A stretch of 64,000 bases of DNA. It comes from JBAXQQ01 sp037131695. Lineage in GTDB: Bacteria; Armatimonadota; Hebobacteria; CAIYQO01. Within the stretch, counting starts at the first letter, position 1; every line of letters begins with the position of its first letter. Where the stretch lies: positions 124,001 through 188,000 of the forward strand of contig CAZWZF010000001.1 of NCBI GenBank assembly GCA_964638715.1, written 5' to 3'. The position numbers and the translations under genes were made by a program. Below are positions 28,001 through 36,234 of the stretch, one piece after another. The notes beneath the pieces were generated by a model that did no database searches, was not told the DNA's origin, and saw only the letters and a list, made by a program, of their open reading frames with translations.

Positions 28001-28082
28001 AAATTCTGAAAATCAGTTGTTTCCACCGCAATTTATAGCATTAATTGCTAAAATTTTGGGTAAAGATGAATATACAAAATAA
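25065..28082 (+). CDS. MraY-like transferase fused to TPR-like linker and AmgK/APH-like kinase domain
   Basis: The 1005-residue protein has no break in frame. Residues 1-390 are a polytopic MraY/GT4 transferase: PLGGG near 54, the Asp pair FYDDWRK near 110, NLTDGMDGLAGS at about 183, GDTGALGMGA near 243 and the MraY-specific HHH (314-316, LHHHYQTLG). The MraY reaction moves phospho-MurNAc-pentapeptide to undecaprenyl phosphate (lipid I). Residues about 430-650 are soluble, with TPR-like helices (LGKIYNEFEMHDEAAAEWEK). The C-terminal 250 residues resemble phosphotransferase (APH) kinases closest to sugar kinases such as AmgK: HFEFTPGN (862-869) and IVDFE (D881), then GPAVFDVATLL. The usual HxD is HxE here. 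It is much longer than MraY (about 360). Confidence 0.85.
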   Translation: MVLIKSIILFIILTIISLVITRLMEKIFTRFRSRENKVGKEFVYRNHPKKKKPLGGGVAIFSTIIIGLLLSIPLFGSYWTKEAGNSGFSRISVVLLWLISGIVFAGIGFYDDWRKVNASRGLHEYLKLSLQCIAALIITFLITYFNQHDSLRIFLPFIGTIDPGYYYLPIGVFIIVGASNAVNLTDGMDGLAGSCLADCYLGFFLLAVLFENSVIPFPITIITISALIAFLVFNKPKARIIMGDTGALGMGAAIGVLGMISHTEWLLVLFCAPFLLSVFSVIIQVAIIKFFRGPVQLLRHQTTEITRPFLCTPLHHHYQTLGDGPWKILGIYNALGIVSVLLGLVAFFFLNEHPYLTSLIWCSGLCIILLILIYAAFQKLRLASYFFGLSANNPGEEKRLTIFKGMPITLFGNKLFHEELHTHITESMINRIAAEGILWRNVSEIETSISLGKIYNEFEMHDEAAAEWEKIPQRNLLLRTPVVIALGRIYLNSNRPLKAIEMLEKMPEGILKANGLIETINQEKHKIEIQARQAYEQVVKKYKQLKSEVDKSWYKLTDIESSNLISLTEFAIASVDDLRALLNYQFKQRELDLPLPANEASLYRQQDEKFAKQCDEMRTMLEWARAENKQFTEVNPIDEITRQLNITPHEMARALGMISPPVIQQFQELHTQSRNSFYRMTLNSAEGKGVETIIAKCYRGKDDAFFGACYRRENGVLAILGDINAPVPKIRGGYLGAKEAVLFLDDVGDTNLATKLKSVPENDRAVKLDLLRAALSTLIDLHTTAINAENRLEHEVSRVVKEVLTPDYYQNAVKIALTRIVTLNKLARPSQISTTIESLNLLHILMPPITSRLLGEPRTFIHFEFTPGNILLKDDTMTIVDFEQSTIGPAVFDVATLLYNPEANLKPDEIKILLDEYNSSLPQLNRLDLLVRESALEAAAVIKLLIYAGSAVNFYHKFHDGSRLQAKEWYVKTAMEMMINSENQLFPPQFIALIAKILGKDEYTK

Positions 28083-28099
28083 AAACAGGAGAAATTAAA

Positions 28100-28603
28100 A
28101 TGTTAAAAGAAATCTTTATTGCTGAATTAAGTTATGAAGCAAAAACAACCCGAAATTTCCTGAGCAGAATACCCGCGGAATTAATGACTTGGAAGCCTGA
28201 TGAAAAATCAATGTCATTAGGCGATATCGCGATACATATCGCAAATCTTCCCGGTTGGGGATTGACTACCCTGATTGGAACTTCATTTGATTTAGCAAGT
28301 CCTGAAGCAGAGGAATTTAAGAAAAACCAGCCTGACAGTCCTACTGATATCCAGAAACTTTTTGATAAAAATATCGCTGCACTTGAAGCAATACTGCAAA
28401 ATGTATCTGATGATGATTTTGCGATTAACTGGTCGTTGAAGATGGGAGATAATATTTTCTTCACTCAACCACGATATGCAGTGCTGAGAAGTTTCTTTTT
28501 CAGCCACCTTATTCATCACCGTGCGCAACTGGGTGTTTATTTCCGTTTAAATGGAATTCCTGTTCCACCATCATTCGGACCGACTGCTGATGAGCAAGCA
28601 TAA
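28100..28603 (+). CDS. DinB family (YfiT/DinB four-helix) protein
   Basis: This is a 167-residue four-helix-bundle protein. DinB-type metal-ligand histidines are seen at AIHIANLPGW (about 48) and in FSHLIHHRAQLGVYFRLNG (about 133-140). The ending VPPSFGPTADE is characteristic of this family. Members act in metal-dependent thiol or damage responses, but most, including this one, have no proven substrate. GGAG lies 9 bases before the ATG. It follows the MraY-kinase gene by 17 bases and precedes the lexA promoter. Confidence 0.88.
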   Translation: MLKEIFIAELSYEAKTTRNFLSRIPAELMTWKPDEKSMSLGDIAIHIANLPGWGLTTLIGTSFDLASPEAEEFKKNQPDSPTDIQKLFDKNIAALEAILQNVSDDDFAINWSLKMGDNIFFTQPRYAVLRSFFFSHLIHHRAQLGVYFRLNGIPVPPSFGPTADEQA

Positions 28604-28624
28604 TTCACCGGCACAAAACATCTG

Positions 28625-28653
28625 TTTGCAATACTGTAAAAAAGTGGTACAAT
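28625..28653 (+). promoter_or_regulatory. Probable lexA promoter
   Basis: TTTGCA (28625-28630), 17 bases, then TACAAT (28648-28653). No obvious palindromic LexA operator was seen around it, so autoregulation is not demonstrated by sequence. Confidence 0.45.
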
Positions 28654-28692
28654 TACTCCAGCAATAATTTCACTGTTGGAGGTTGAATCATC

Positions 28693-29313
28693 ATGCGGAA
28701 ACTAACTAAACGCCAGGAAGATGTCATGACCGCACTGCGTAAATATTATGCAGATAACGGTATGCCGCCTACTGTGCGAGAATTAGGAGTACAACTGGGA
28801 CTTGCGTCCAGTTGTACAGTACAACGTCACCTTGATGCTTTAATCAAAAAAGGCTACATAAATCGCGACCCCTCTAAAGCTCGAACTGTATCAATTGTTA
28901 AAGGTGGCCAGCCGATTTCCAAACGAACCCCTGAACGAGGCATAATAAATGTCCCGATTATAGGTACAGTTACTGCCGGTGTTCCTATTTTGGCTCATGA
29001 ACAATATGAAGATACTATCCCGCTTCCCCGTACATTAGTACCAGATGAAGATTGTTTTATATTGCGGGTAAGAGGCGACAGTATGATTAATGCTGGTTTA
29101 TATAATGATGACCTGGCAGTAATAAAAAAACAGGAATATGCAAATAATGGCGATGTCGTGGTTGCATTAATTGATGACGAAGCTACCATCAAAAAGTTTT
29201 TTAAACTGCGTGGTAAAATAAAATTACAGGCAGAAAATCCAGCATATAAACCAATCATCGTGAAAGATTGCAAAATCCTTGGAAAAGTCGTAATGAGCAT
29301 CCACCATTTCTAA
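28693..29313 (+). CDS. lexA: LexA repressor, SOS response regulator
   Basis: The 206-residue protein has the winged helix-turn-helix (1-68; TVRELGVQLGLASSCTVQRHLDAL). The autocleavage bond lies at A95-G96 (TVTAGVP) and the Ser-Lys dyad is S130 (RGDSM) and K167 (ATIKK). RecA-stimulated self-cleavage removes repression of DNA-repair genes. GGAGG precedes the start by 12 bases. The upstream neighbour is a DinB-family gene, not the polymerase DinB. A seven-base inverted repeat lies within the DNA coding for the recognition helix (28811-28825). Confidence 0.97.
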   Translation: MRKLTKRQEDVMTALRKYYADNGMPPTVRELGVQLGLASSCTVQRHLDALIKKGYINRDPSKARTVSIVKGGQPISKRTPERGIINVPIIGTVTAGVPILAHEQYEDTIPLPRTLVPDEDCFILRVRGDSMINAGLYNDDLAVIKKQEYANNGDVVVALIDDEATIKKFFKLRGKIKLQAENPAYKPIIVKDCKILGKVVMSIHHF

Positions 29314-29332
29314 ATTAATTAAGACTTTTATA

Positions 29333-29370
29333 AAAAAACTGACCGTGAAAATATTCACGGTCAGTTTTTT
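29333..29370 (+). terminator. Bidirectional terminator between lexA and the acyl-CoA synthetase gene
   Basis: A 17-pair perfect stem (29333-29349 with 29354-29370; core CTGACCGTGAA) and a four-base loop, with A and T tracts on either side. It serves both convergent genes. Confidence 0.94.
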
Positions 29371-29390
29371 GTTTATGCAACTTTTATAAG

Positions 29391-31532
29391 TTATACTTTT
29401 AAGCTGATTCGGCTATCGATGGCAATAACTCCACCATCGCCTGGCATTGCGATTAATGGATTGATATCCATTTCTTCAATTTCCGGGAAATCTGTTACTA
29501 ATTGACTCAGGCGCATAATCGCATCAACGACTGCATCCATGTCTACAGACTTCTCACCACGAACACCAGTTAATAATTTGTAACTGCGAATTTCTTTTAC
29601 CATTTCTCGAACTTCGCGCTCATCTACCGGTGCAATGCGAAATGTTACATCTTTTAATACTTCAACATAAATGCCGCCAAGACCGAACATGATCATCGGA
29701 CCAAACTGTGCATCTTTGCTTACACCCAGAATAGTTTGTTTGCCTTCAACGACCATCTGCTGAATATTCACACCCCAGATGTTTGCATTCGGCATTTTAG
29801 CTTTAACATTGGTCATCATATCTTCATAAGCGGCACGAAGTTCTGCTTCATTTTTCAAGCCAACCTTAACGCCACCACAGTCTGATTTATGCAGAATGTC
29901 AGGTGAGGCAATCTTCATTACAACCGGATAACCGATTGAGTTAGAGAATGAAGCAACATCATCTGCTGAAGTGCATAATTTGCTTGCCGGCAATTTAAAA
30001 CCGTATGCTTTTAAAATATCTGCGCATTCAATTTCATTTAATGTAGTTCTGCCTTCTGCGCGTGTTTTTGCAAACGCAGCAACAACGGTTGCTTTATCCA
30101 CATTATATACTTTCGGTTCTTCATGGGCAGTGTTGCGCCATGTAGCGTAATCTACTAATGCTTTGAAAGCCTGAACAGCACGTTCTGGAAACGGGTATGT
30201 CGGTACTTCATTATTTCGTAAAATATCAATACCTTTCGCCTGCAGGGTACCGCCAATGAATGATGCAAATATTGGCTTCTCTGCACTATTATTATATTTT
30301 ACAACCACATCTGCTGTTTCAACTATTTCAGTTGATGTCTGTGGAGTTACAAGAACTATAACACCATCAACGCCTTCATCAGCCAGTGTTGTTTCAATTG
30401 CAAAATCGTATAAAGCTGCTTTAGCATCTCCCAATACATCAACCGGGTTATGGAAGTTTGCGGCAGCAGGTAATTTTGATTTTAATTTAGCAACGGTTTC
30501 TTCGCTTAAAGAAGCCAGACTCATACCTGCACGCTCAACAGCATCAGTACAGAGAATGCCAGGTCCGCCAGCATTTGTTACAATCCCGATGCGGCTGCCT
30601 TTGGGTAATGGTGAATTGGTAAATGCGATTGCCATGTCAAACAGTTCCTGAACTGACTTTGCACGTAATACACCAGTCTGATTAAATGCTGCATCATAAG
30701 CACGATCTGCGCCAGCTAACGAACCGGTGTGGGACGCGGCTGCTTTTGCACCAGCAGCAGTACCGCCAGCTTTCACTAATACGAAAGGCTTGATAGCAGT
30801 TACCTGCTTTGCAATATCCATAAATTCTACGCCATCTTTTACATCTTCAACATAAGCAACAACGACTTTAATATCATCATCATCTTTCCATGCGCGCAAC
30901 AGATCGTTAGTGCCAACATCAGCCTGGTTTCCAAAGGTAAAGAACTTATTATAACCGATGCCATTTTTGCTGGACCAGTCTAAAATAGCAGTTGCCAAAG
31001 CACCAGATTGTGACAACAGACCAATCTTGCCATTTTTAGGTGTTACAGGAGCAAATGATGCATTTAAACCACATGCAGTTGAAATTATACCAAGGCAATT
31101 TGGTCCGATAATACGAATACCATATTTATTGGCGTTTTCCATTAACTGCACTTCTAATGCTTTTCCTTCAGCACCCATTTCTTTAAAACCAGCAGAAATA
31201 ACAACGATATTTTTTATGCCTTTTTCACCGCATTCAGTAATGACACCAGGAATGAACTTTGATGGAATTACTACAACAGCAAGGTCAACATTGCCGGGGA
31301 TTTCAGAAACTGATTTAAAAGCGGGAATACCGAGAATTTCAGGAGCTTTAGGATTAACCGGGTATATTTTACCCTGGAACTTTGCGTCAATTAAGTTAAA
31401 TAAAATGTCATAACCGACTTTTCCCGGTTCTGACGATGCGCCAATTACAGCGACTGATTCAGGTGTGAAGAAATTCTTCAGGGACGCAACGTTAGCGTCA
31501 ATCGGGCCTTCGCCCTTGCATTTACATGCCAT
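29391..31532 (-). CDS. Fused ADP-forming acetyl/acyl-CoA synthetase
   Basis: I start the gene at MACKCKGEG (ATG at 31530-31532, GAGGG ten bases upstream), 58 codons inside the longest frame. The 713-residue protein is a fused alpha-beta ADP-forming acyl-CoA synthetase, which converts acetyl-CoA or other acyl-CoA plus ADP and phosphate to the acid plus ATP. It has the CoA-binding domain (VAVIGASSEPGKVGYDIL, about 25-150), succinyl-CoA-synthetase-like domains with the phospho-His region AAASHTGSLAG, and a C-terminal ATP-grasp domain (about 490-713; VVMKIASPDILHKSDCGGVKVGL). This suggests fermentative ATP formation. The N-terminal Cys-x-Cys is unusual. A promoter and about 140-base leader precede it. 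Confidence 0.93.
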   Translation of the reverse strand: MACKCKGEGPIDANVASLKNFFTPESVAVIGASSEPGKVGYDILFNLIDAKFQGKIYPVNPKAPEILGIPAFKSVSEIPGNVDLAVVVIPSKFIPGVITECGEKGIKNIVVISAGFKEMGAEGKALEVQLMENANKYGIRIIGPNCLGIISTACGLNASFAPVTPKNGKIGLLSQSGALATAILDWSSKNGIGYNKFFTFGNQADVGTNDLLRAWKDDDDIKVVVAYVEDVKDGVEFMDIAKQVTAIKPFVLVKAGGTAAGAKAAASHTGSLAGADRAYDAAFNQTGVLRAKSVQELFDMAIAFTNSPLPKGSRIGIVTNAGGPGILCTDAVERAGMSLASLSEETVAKLKSKLPAAANFHNPVDVLGDAKAALYDFAIETTLADEGVDGVIVLVTPQTSTEIVETADVVVKYNNSAEKPIFASFIGGTLQAKGIDILRNNEVPTYPFPERAVQAFKALVDYATWRNTAHEEPKVYNVDKATVVAAFAKTRAEGRTTLNEIECADILKAYGFKLPASKLCTSADDVASFSNSIGYPVVMKIASPDILHKSDCGGVKVGLKNEAELRAAYEDMMTNVKAKMPNANIWGVNIQQMVVEGKQTILGVSKDAQFGPMIMFGLGGIYVEVLKDVTFRIAPVDEREVREMVKEIRSYKLLTGVRGEKSVDMDAVVDAIMRLSQLVTDFPEIEEMDINPLIAMPGDGGVIAIDSRISLKV

Positions 31533-31677
31533 GTTATTTACCCTCGATTTATCGCCCTTCGGCGTTAGATTTAATCTCGTTTCTCTTGCCAGTATACTGG
31601 ACATAAACGAACTTACAATCAGGATTAAGTTATGTTTTGTCGTAATGGGGCACGGCAAAACGTAAAATGCCCGCAAG

Positions 31678-31706
31678 AAGATAGCATACGATATATCTAA
31701 TGTCAA
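31678..31706 (-). promoter_or_regulatory. Promoter of the acyl-CoA synthetase gene
   Basis: On the minus strand TTGACA (31701-31706), a 17-base spacer and TATCTT (31678-31683). The implied 5' leader is about 140 bases and contains small hairpins (GGCA...TGCC), but no riboswitch I recognise. Confidence 0.65.
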
Positions 31707-31739
31707 TACTAAAATGGCTACTTATCGAGAATTTAGTAA

Positions 31740-32561
31740 TTATTTCTTAGTATTATCGTTCATGCTGCCCATTCTATACCCATCTAAATCCACTGTAACA
31801 AACTTAAAACCTAATTCATGCAGTTTAGAGGATATTTCCTGGCGATATTCCAAAGATATCAAATAAGGTATATCATCCGGCAGAACTTCAATTCTTGCAG
31901 TACTATCATGTACCCGTACGCGTACTAATCGCATTCCTTTATCGCGTAATAAATTTTCAGCAGCTTCAATATTTCTCAATGCGATATCAGTAATTCTCAT
32001 TCCAGTTGCTAATCGAGTTGCGAGACAAGCCTCGGAAACAGCATCCCAGCTTATCAAACCACGTTCTTGAGATAACATTCGAATTTCCTCTTTTGTTATC
32101 CCATATTTCTTTAAAGGAGAAATTACTCCGAGTTCATGTATTGCTTTCTCACCTGGACGATAATCATTAGAATCATCTGCATTTGTCCCATCAATTATCG
32201 TCATAAATCCACGTTTATTGGATTCGTCAACTAATGCTGAAAATCGTGCTTTTTTACAATAATAACAACGTAAATTATCATTTCTAAGGAAATCTTCACA
32301 ATCAAACTCAACCGGTGGCAGTTCTAATAATTCAACATTTAATTTTTTTGCAATAACACGCGCGCGTTCAATTTCTGAAAATAACATCGCAGGAGATATT
32401 ACAGTAGCAGCGAGGACGTTTTCTGGTCCTAAAGCATCTACTGCCAATGAAAGTAAATATGAACTATCAGTACCACCTGAAAATCCAATCGCAACTTTAC
32501 CATACTGTTTTAATAAATTAGATAACCACTCGATTCTGAGTGCTAAAGTATCAATGTTCAT
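31740..32561 (-). CDS. larE: LarE, ATP-dependent sacrificial sulfur transferase
   Basis: LarE supplies sulfur from its own cysteine to build the nickel-pincer cofactor of lactate racemase-type enzymes. The 273-residue length fits. The PP-loop is SGGTDSS (about 29-35), with Thr in place of the usual Val. CYYCKKARFS follows, then the conserved sacrificial Cys at position 179 in EACLATRLATG. The gene overlaps the preceding beta-propeller gene by ATGA, so it is the last of three coupled genes. LarC is encoded 12 kb away on the other strand; LarB and LarA are not in the window. Confidence 0.93.
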   Translation of the reverse strand: MNIDTLALRIEWLSNLLKQYGKVAIGFSGGTDSSYLLSLAVDALGPENVLAATVISPAMLFSEIERARVIAKKLNVELLELPPVEFDCEDFLRNDNLRCYYCKKARFSALVDESNKRGFMTIIDGTNADDSNDYRPGEKAIHELGVISPLKKYGITKEEIRMLSQERGLISWDAVSEACLATRLATGMRITDIALRNIEAAENLLRDKGMRLVRVRVHDSTARIEVLPDDIPYLISLEYRQEISSKLHELGFKFVTVDLDGYRMGSMNDNTKK

Positions 32562-34342
32562 GTTCCTGCCTTAACTACCACTATCCCCGCTGTGGCATAT
32601 TCCGTTTTATCTTTTTCACGAATTATCCGGTATCGAAGCTTTGCCCCATCTGCACAATCTTCCGGTACTATCCATGCCCATGTTGCGCCGGGTTCAATTC
32701 CTTCTGGGAATGATGCTAACGATGATAATATATCATCATCTCCCACAATATGCAATGTTTCGCCTGAATCATTTTTATATAATACTATTGATTTTGTTGT
32801 CACTGTTGGTTGAACTGGCAGCACTTCACCACCAATAGAAACAGGTAAAATAGCTGCATCAGCAGATACACCGGTTATAAAGTCAACTTTCTTTATTTCT
32901 ATATTCCCACGGTTATCTTTTGCAGTCATTACTAAACGATGCTGTCCTGCAGGTATAGGCTTTGCTGGATCAAGAGCAATATATGCATATCCAGTTTTTT
33001 CATCAATTGAAATATTACGGGAAAAATCTGTACGATCAAAAATCAATGTAATTGTGTCCCGTGCTACCCCTACTCCTTCGTCATCAATAACCGCACCTAA
33101 ATAACTTACCGGCATTTCTTTCACAATACCATTTTTTGAAACATCAGGTCTAATTCCAGAAAATATTGGCGGATCATTATCAAATGCACCGGCTGAAAGC
33201 TTGAAGATATTGCCATCTGTAGACGCGAAAAATAACGAATCATTATCTATTGCCGGCAGCATCATTGATAAGCTGCTTGATGCTGATGAATTATCACGGT
33301 TGTGTATTCGATAATTCCAGACTTGCTCCATTGTTAATTTATTATAAAAAGCCATTACCCCATACTGCATACGAACTAACAGGTTATTTCCCATGATTAC
33401 TGCCGCGGCACTGGCTCCCAAGGGCAATCGATATGCGCCATCTGTTTCAGTTTTAACTGATTTCTTCCACTTATTTTGACCGGTATTAATATCTTTGCAA
33501 TATATTCTTCCGTCAGCAGCAGTAATATATAATGCCTGGTCATCTAATGCAATTGTAGAAAAAGCTCCATTTATTGTTGATTCCCATTTAATTGGTTTCT
33601 GATTATCATAAGGATTTATTACAATAATTCTATTGCCGGATGTTAATACAACAACTTTACCATCAGATATCGGTGCATTTTCAAATCGCGGCATACCGTC
33701 TATATCTGCCGACCATTTTTGAATACCATTTTCAATACGGGACATATCGCCATTTACAAAAGCTAATACTATAGAGCTTCCCATTAAAATTGGTGATGAT
33801 TTTATCGTGGATTTCATATCTACAGACGCGACCAATTTACCGGTTGCAATATCAACAGCATCAAGATTTCTATTTCCTGCTGCAAAAAACAATGTTTTTT
33901 CGCCTACAGTGGCACCGCAGGTTATGCCGCCAGACAATTTACAATTCCAGATTATTTCACCATTATCAGGTTTCAACGCAGTCACTTGACCGCATAATTG
34001 TGAAGAAATAACCATATTATTCAAAATCAGCAGATTGTCTACCGCTTTATCATCGACATCGCGATACCATTTTACTTCACCGGTTTCGGTATTAAATCCT
34101 ACAACGCGAGTGCCAACCTGAGTAATTGCAACGTCAGCTGTTGATACGATGTTGCCTGGTAAAATGGTAGTATCCTTGTTCAATGCCATCTTCCAAACTA
34201 ATGCCATATCTTGCGGTATTTTTACGTCTTTATAATAATTATTTCCATCACCTTTCCCCCCTTGCCAGGCAGCAAAAGATGGCAGTGACAATATAAATAA
34301 TAATAAATAACTACTTAAAGTTTTTAATGATATTTTTCTCAT
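32558..34342 (-). CDS. Exported PQQ-like beta-propeller protein
   Basis: The 594-residue protein has a Sec signal peptide (LSSYLLLFILSLPSFAA) and mature start near 25. Repeats of the PQQ/BamB beta-propeller type follow (GFNTETGEVKWYRD, ALKPDNGEIIWNCKL, CKDINTGQNKWKKSV) to about residue 380. The C-terminal 200 residues form one or two Ig-like or beta-sandwich domains. It lacks the residues expected for a PQQ-dependent dehydrogenase, so a scaffold or polysaccharide-binding role is more likely. It overlaps both neighbours by four bases (ATGA), forming a coupled trio with the fumarase subunit and larE. Confidence 0.85.
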   Translation of the reverse strand: MRKISLKTLSSYLLLFILSLPSFAAWQGGKGDGNNYYKDVKIPQDMALVWKMALNKDTTILPGNIVSTADVAITQVGTRVVGFNTETGEVKWYRDVDDKAVDNLLILNNMVISSQLCGQVTALKPDNGEIIWNCKLSGGITCGATVGEKTLFFAAGNRNLDAVDIATGKLVASVDMKSTIKSSPILMGSSIVLAFVNGDMSRIENGIQKWSADIDGMPRFENAPISDGKVVVLTSGNRIIVINPYDNQKPIKWESTINGAFSTIALDDQALYITAADGRIYCKDINTGQNKWKKSVKTETDGAYRLPLGASAAAVIMGNNLLVRMQYGVMAFYNKLTMEQVWNYRIHNRDNSSASSSLSMMLPAIDNDSLFFASTDGNIFKLSAGAFDNDPPIFSGIRPDVSKNGIVKEMPVSYLGAVIDDEGVGVARDTITLIFDRTDFSRNISIDEKTGYAYIALDPAKPIPAGQHRLVMTAKDNRGNIEIKKVDFITGVSADAAILPVSIGGEVLPVQPTVTTKSIVLYKNDSGETLHIVGDDDILSSLASFPEGIEPGATWAWIVPEDCADGAKLRYRIIREKDKTEYATAGIVVVKAGT

Positions 34343-34914
34343 TTTGCCTTCTTCTCATATTCATGACGACCTGATTCATAACCATCACCGCCATGACAAT
34401 CATTTATTACAACTGCGGGGAAATCTTTTACGACTAATTTATAAATTGCTTCAGGTCCTAAATCTTCATACGCAACTATCTCTGCTGATTCAACACATTT
34501 TCCTAATAATGCTCCCAATCCACCGATAGCACCGAAATATACTGCATAATCACTTTGACACGCAGTCTGCACTTCTGCGCTGCGTTTACCTTTTCCTATC
34601 ATCCCGCGCAATCCCTTTTCCTTTATTAAACGAGGAGCATACGCATCCATTCTGCCACTGGTGGTTGGACCGGCAGAACCAATAGGACGCCCAACTTGCA
34701 CTGGTGTGGGACCGACATAAAATATTATCATTCCATTCAAATCAACAGGAAATTCATCACCAGCATCTAATGCTGCAATCAATCTTTTATGTGCTGCGTC
34801 GCGGCCAGTCAATATGGTTCCCGTTATCAGAACTTGCTGACCTGCCTTTAAAGCTACCGCAGCCTCTTTCGTTAACGGGGTTATGACGTGTATAATATTC
34901 TCGGCATTGCTCAT
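34339..34914 (-). CDS. Fumarate hydratase class I beta-type subunit (Fe-S hydro-lyase beta)
   Basis: The 191-residue protein matches the C-terminal (beta) domain of class I fumarase / tartrate dehydratase. Visible are TGRDAAHKR (typical substrate-binding region), GPTPVQVGRPIGSAGPTTSGRMD, GMIGKGKR, and the late AVVINDCHGGDGYES segment. In two-subunit enzymes a Fe-S alpha subunit is usually adjacent, but none is encoded here, so the partner must lie elsewhere. The product could be fumarase or another hydro-lyase. No good ribosome binding site is seen. The stop overlaps the next start by four bases. Confidence 0.85.
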   Translation of the reverse strand: MSNAENIIHVITPLTKEAAVALKAGQQVLITGTILTGRDAAHKRLIAALDAGDEFPVDLNGMIIFYVGPTPVQVGRPIGSAGPTTSGRMDAYAPRLIKEKGLRGMIGKGKRSAEVQTACQSDYAVYFGAIGGLGALLGKCVESAEIVAYEDLGPEAIYKLVVKDFPAVVINDCHGGDGYESGRHEYEKKAK

Positions 34915-34955
34915 ATCTATATAAATTCAATACTAAAGTGTATTTACCTGTCAAT

Positions 34956-35483
34956 ATGCGAATAATCTCTGATTTAAAAGTAATAAAAGAAATATCCCAC
35001 AAGGATGAAGACTACAATTGCAAGTATCGTCAATTCATTAAATATCGGTTGAAATGGAGTGACAGCAAACTTGATAATTTAGTGCAAGAAATTTACCATC
35101 GCATATTAAATGAAATAGATTGCACCGCTTGTGGCAACTGTTGCTGCATTTACGAAATCGAATTATTGGAAAATGATATCGAAAGGATCAGTCAGTATTT
35201 AGATCTGAGCAATGAAGAATTTATTGAAAAATATGCAATGCCGGGCAATGAAACTAAACTTGCTTTCAATACCAGTCCTTGCCCATTTCTAATTCAAAAT
35301 AAATGTATTGTTTATGAAGCACGTCCGCAGGTATGCCGTGAATACCCTCATGTGCAAAAAGGAGAAATCCGCACACGAATGTGGAGTGTTTTGGACTATG
35401 CGCGCGATTGCCCGTTAATATTCAATCTGTTGCAAACTATGAAGTCAGAAATACCATATCGCTTACTGCCAGAAGACTGGTAA
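34956..35483 (+). CDS. YkgJ-family cysteine cluster protein
   Basis: The CxxCxxCC (PF03692) domain is clear: CTACGNCCCIYE near residues 46-57 and a later CPFL...KCIVYEARPQVCREYP pattern (about 91-117). The cysteines are thought to bind zinc or iron. I choose the ATG at 34956; the longest frame begins at a GTG six codons earlier, and neither has a clear Shine-Dalgarno sequence. Its short intergenic region is shared with the divergent fumarase gene. It precedes a rhomboid-like gene by 10 bases. The biochemical function of the family is poorly known. Confidence 0.85.
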   Translation: MRIISDLKVIKEISHKDEDYNCKYRQFIKYRLKWSDSKLDNLVQEIYHRILNEIDCTACGNCCCIYEIELLENDIERISQYLDLSNEEFIEKYAMPGNETKLAFNTSPCPFLIQNKCIVYEARPQVCREYPHVQKGEIRTRMWSVLDYARDCPLIFNLLQTMKSEIPYRLLPEDW

Positions 35484-35493
35484 AGGGAACTAA

Positions 35494-36234
35494 ATGAGAC
35501 CTTATTATAAAGATACGAAACCGCAGCTTCGATTTGAGTCACCAGTAACTATTGGAATTATGGTCGCATGGTTAATTATATTAATTTTACAATATGGCGG
35601 ATTACATGTAGAAAACTTCATTGGGATATCAACTTATTTGCTTCCTACCTCATTCATTACCTATTCTCTTGTTCCAGCAGGTATTTGGGGTACTTTATTT
35701 GCAGCTATTGCTTTATATTTTACCGGCAAATCATTAGAAAATGCTTGGGGGAGCAAAAAATATACAATATTCCTATTAATCATGTCATTATCTGGTGCCA
35801 TATTTTTTGAAGCAGGCGCATTATTATTCAGTGGTTCTATACAAGATTTGGCAGGTCCATGGAAATTAGTCAGTGGTCTCATCGTAGCCTGGGCATTTAT
35901 GTACCCTTATGAGCGTATTATGTTCTGGTTCATCCCAGTGCCATCAAAAATAATGGCCTTAATAACAGTATTACTGGAATATTTCATCAATGCACCACAA
36001 GCAAACCCCGAAATTAGATGGCTGCAAATTTTTGCTGGACTATTCGCGTTAGGTTCGGTACTATTTGGGTGGTTTTATGTTTCTTATCAACATTTATTTC
36101 AAAAAAAATCAGGTAGAAATAGTAAGGTTTCTGGTCCAAACTTCTTTGTAAAAATATTTCGGGAAATAGAACGTCGTCGAAGAATTGCAGAATTAAAGAA
36201 AAAATTCAAATTTAGTGATGAAGATGATAAATAA
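35494..36234 (+). CDS. Rhomboid-like membrane protein lacking the catalytic dyad
   Basis: The 246-residue protein has about six membrane helices. The region LFAAIALYFTGKSLENAWGSKKYTIFLLI strongly resembles the rhomboid TM2-TM3 signature (LxNxxxLxxxGxxLE...WGSxxF). The rhomboid catalytic Ser in GxSG and the His in TM6 are not found: the GxSG position reads GPWKLVSGL and no His lies in the last helix. It is therefore probably an inactive, rhomboid-fold protein (iRhom/derlin-like) rather than a protease. The C-terminal tail is highly charged (ERRRRIAELKKKFKFSDEDDK). GGGA lies about 10 bases before the ATG. Confidence 0.7.
   Translation: MRPYYKDTKPQLRFESPVTIGIMVAWLIILILQYGGLHVENFIGISTYLLPTSFITYSLVPAGIWGTLFAAIALYFTGKSLENAWGSKKYTIFLLIMSLSGAIFFEAGALLFSGSIQDLAGPWKLVSGLIVAWAFMYPYERIMFWFIPVPSKIMALITVLLEYFINAPQANPEIRWLQIFAGLFALGSVLFGWFYVSYQHLFQKKSGRNSKVSGPNFFVKIFREIERRRRIAELKKKFKFSDEDDK

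Noticed and set aside
31533..31740. Riboswitch in the leader of the acyl-CoA synthetase gene
   Set aside because: Only small hairpins are seen and none matches a class I know.
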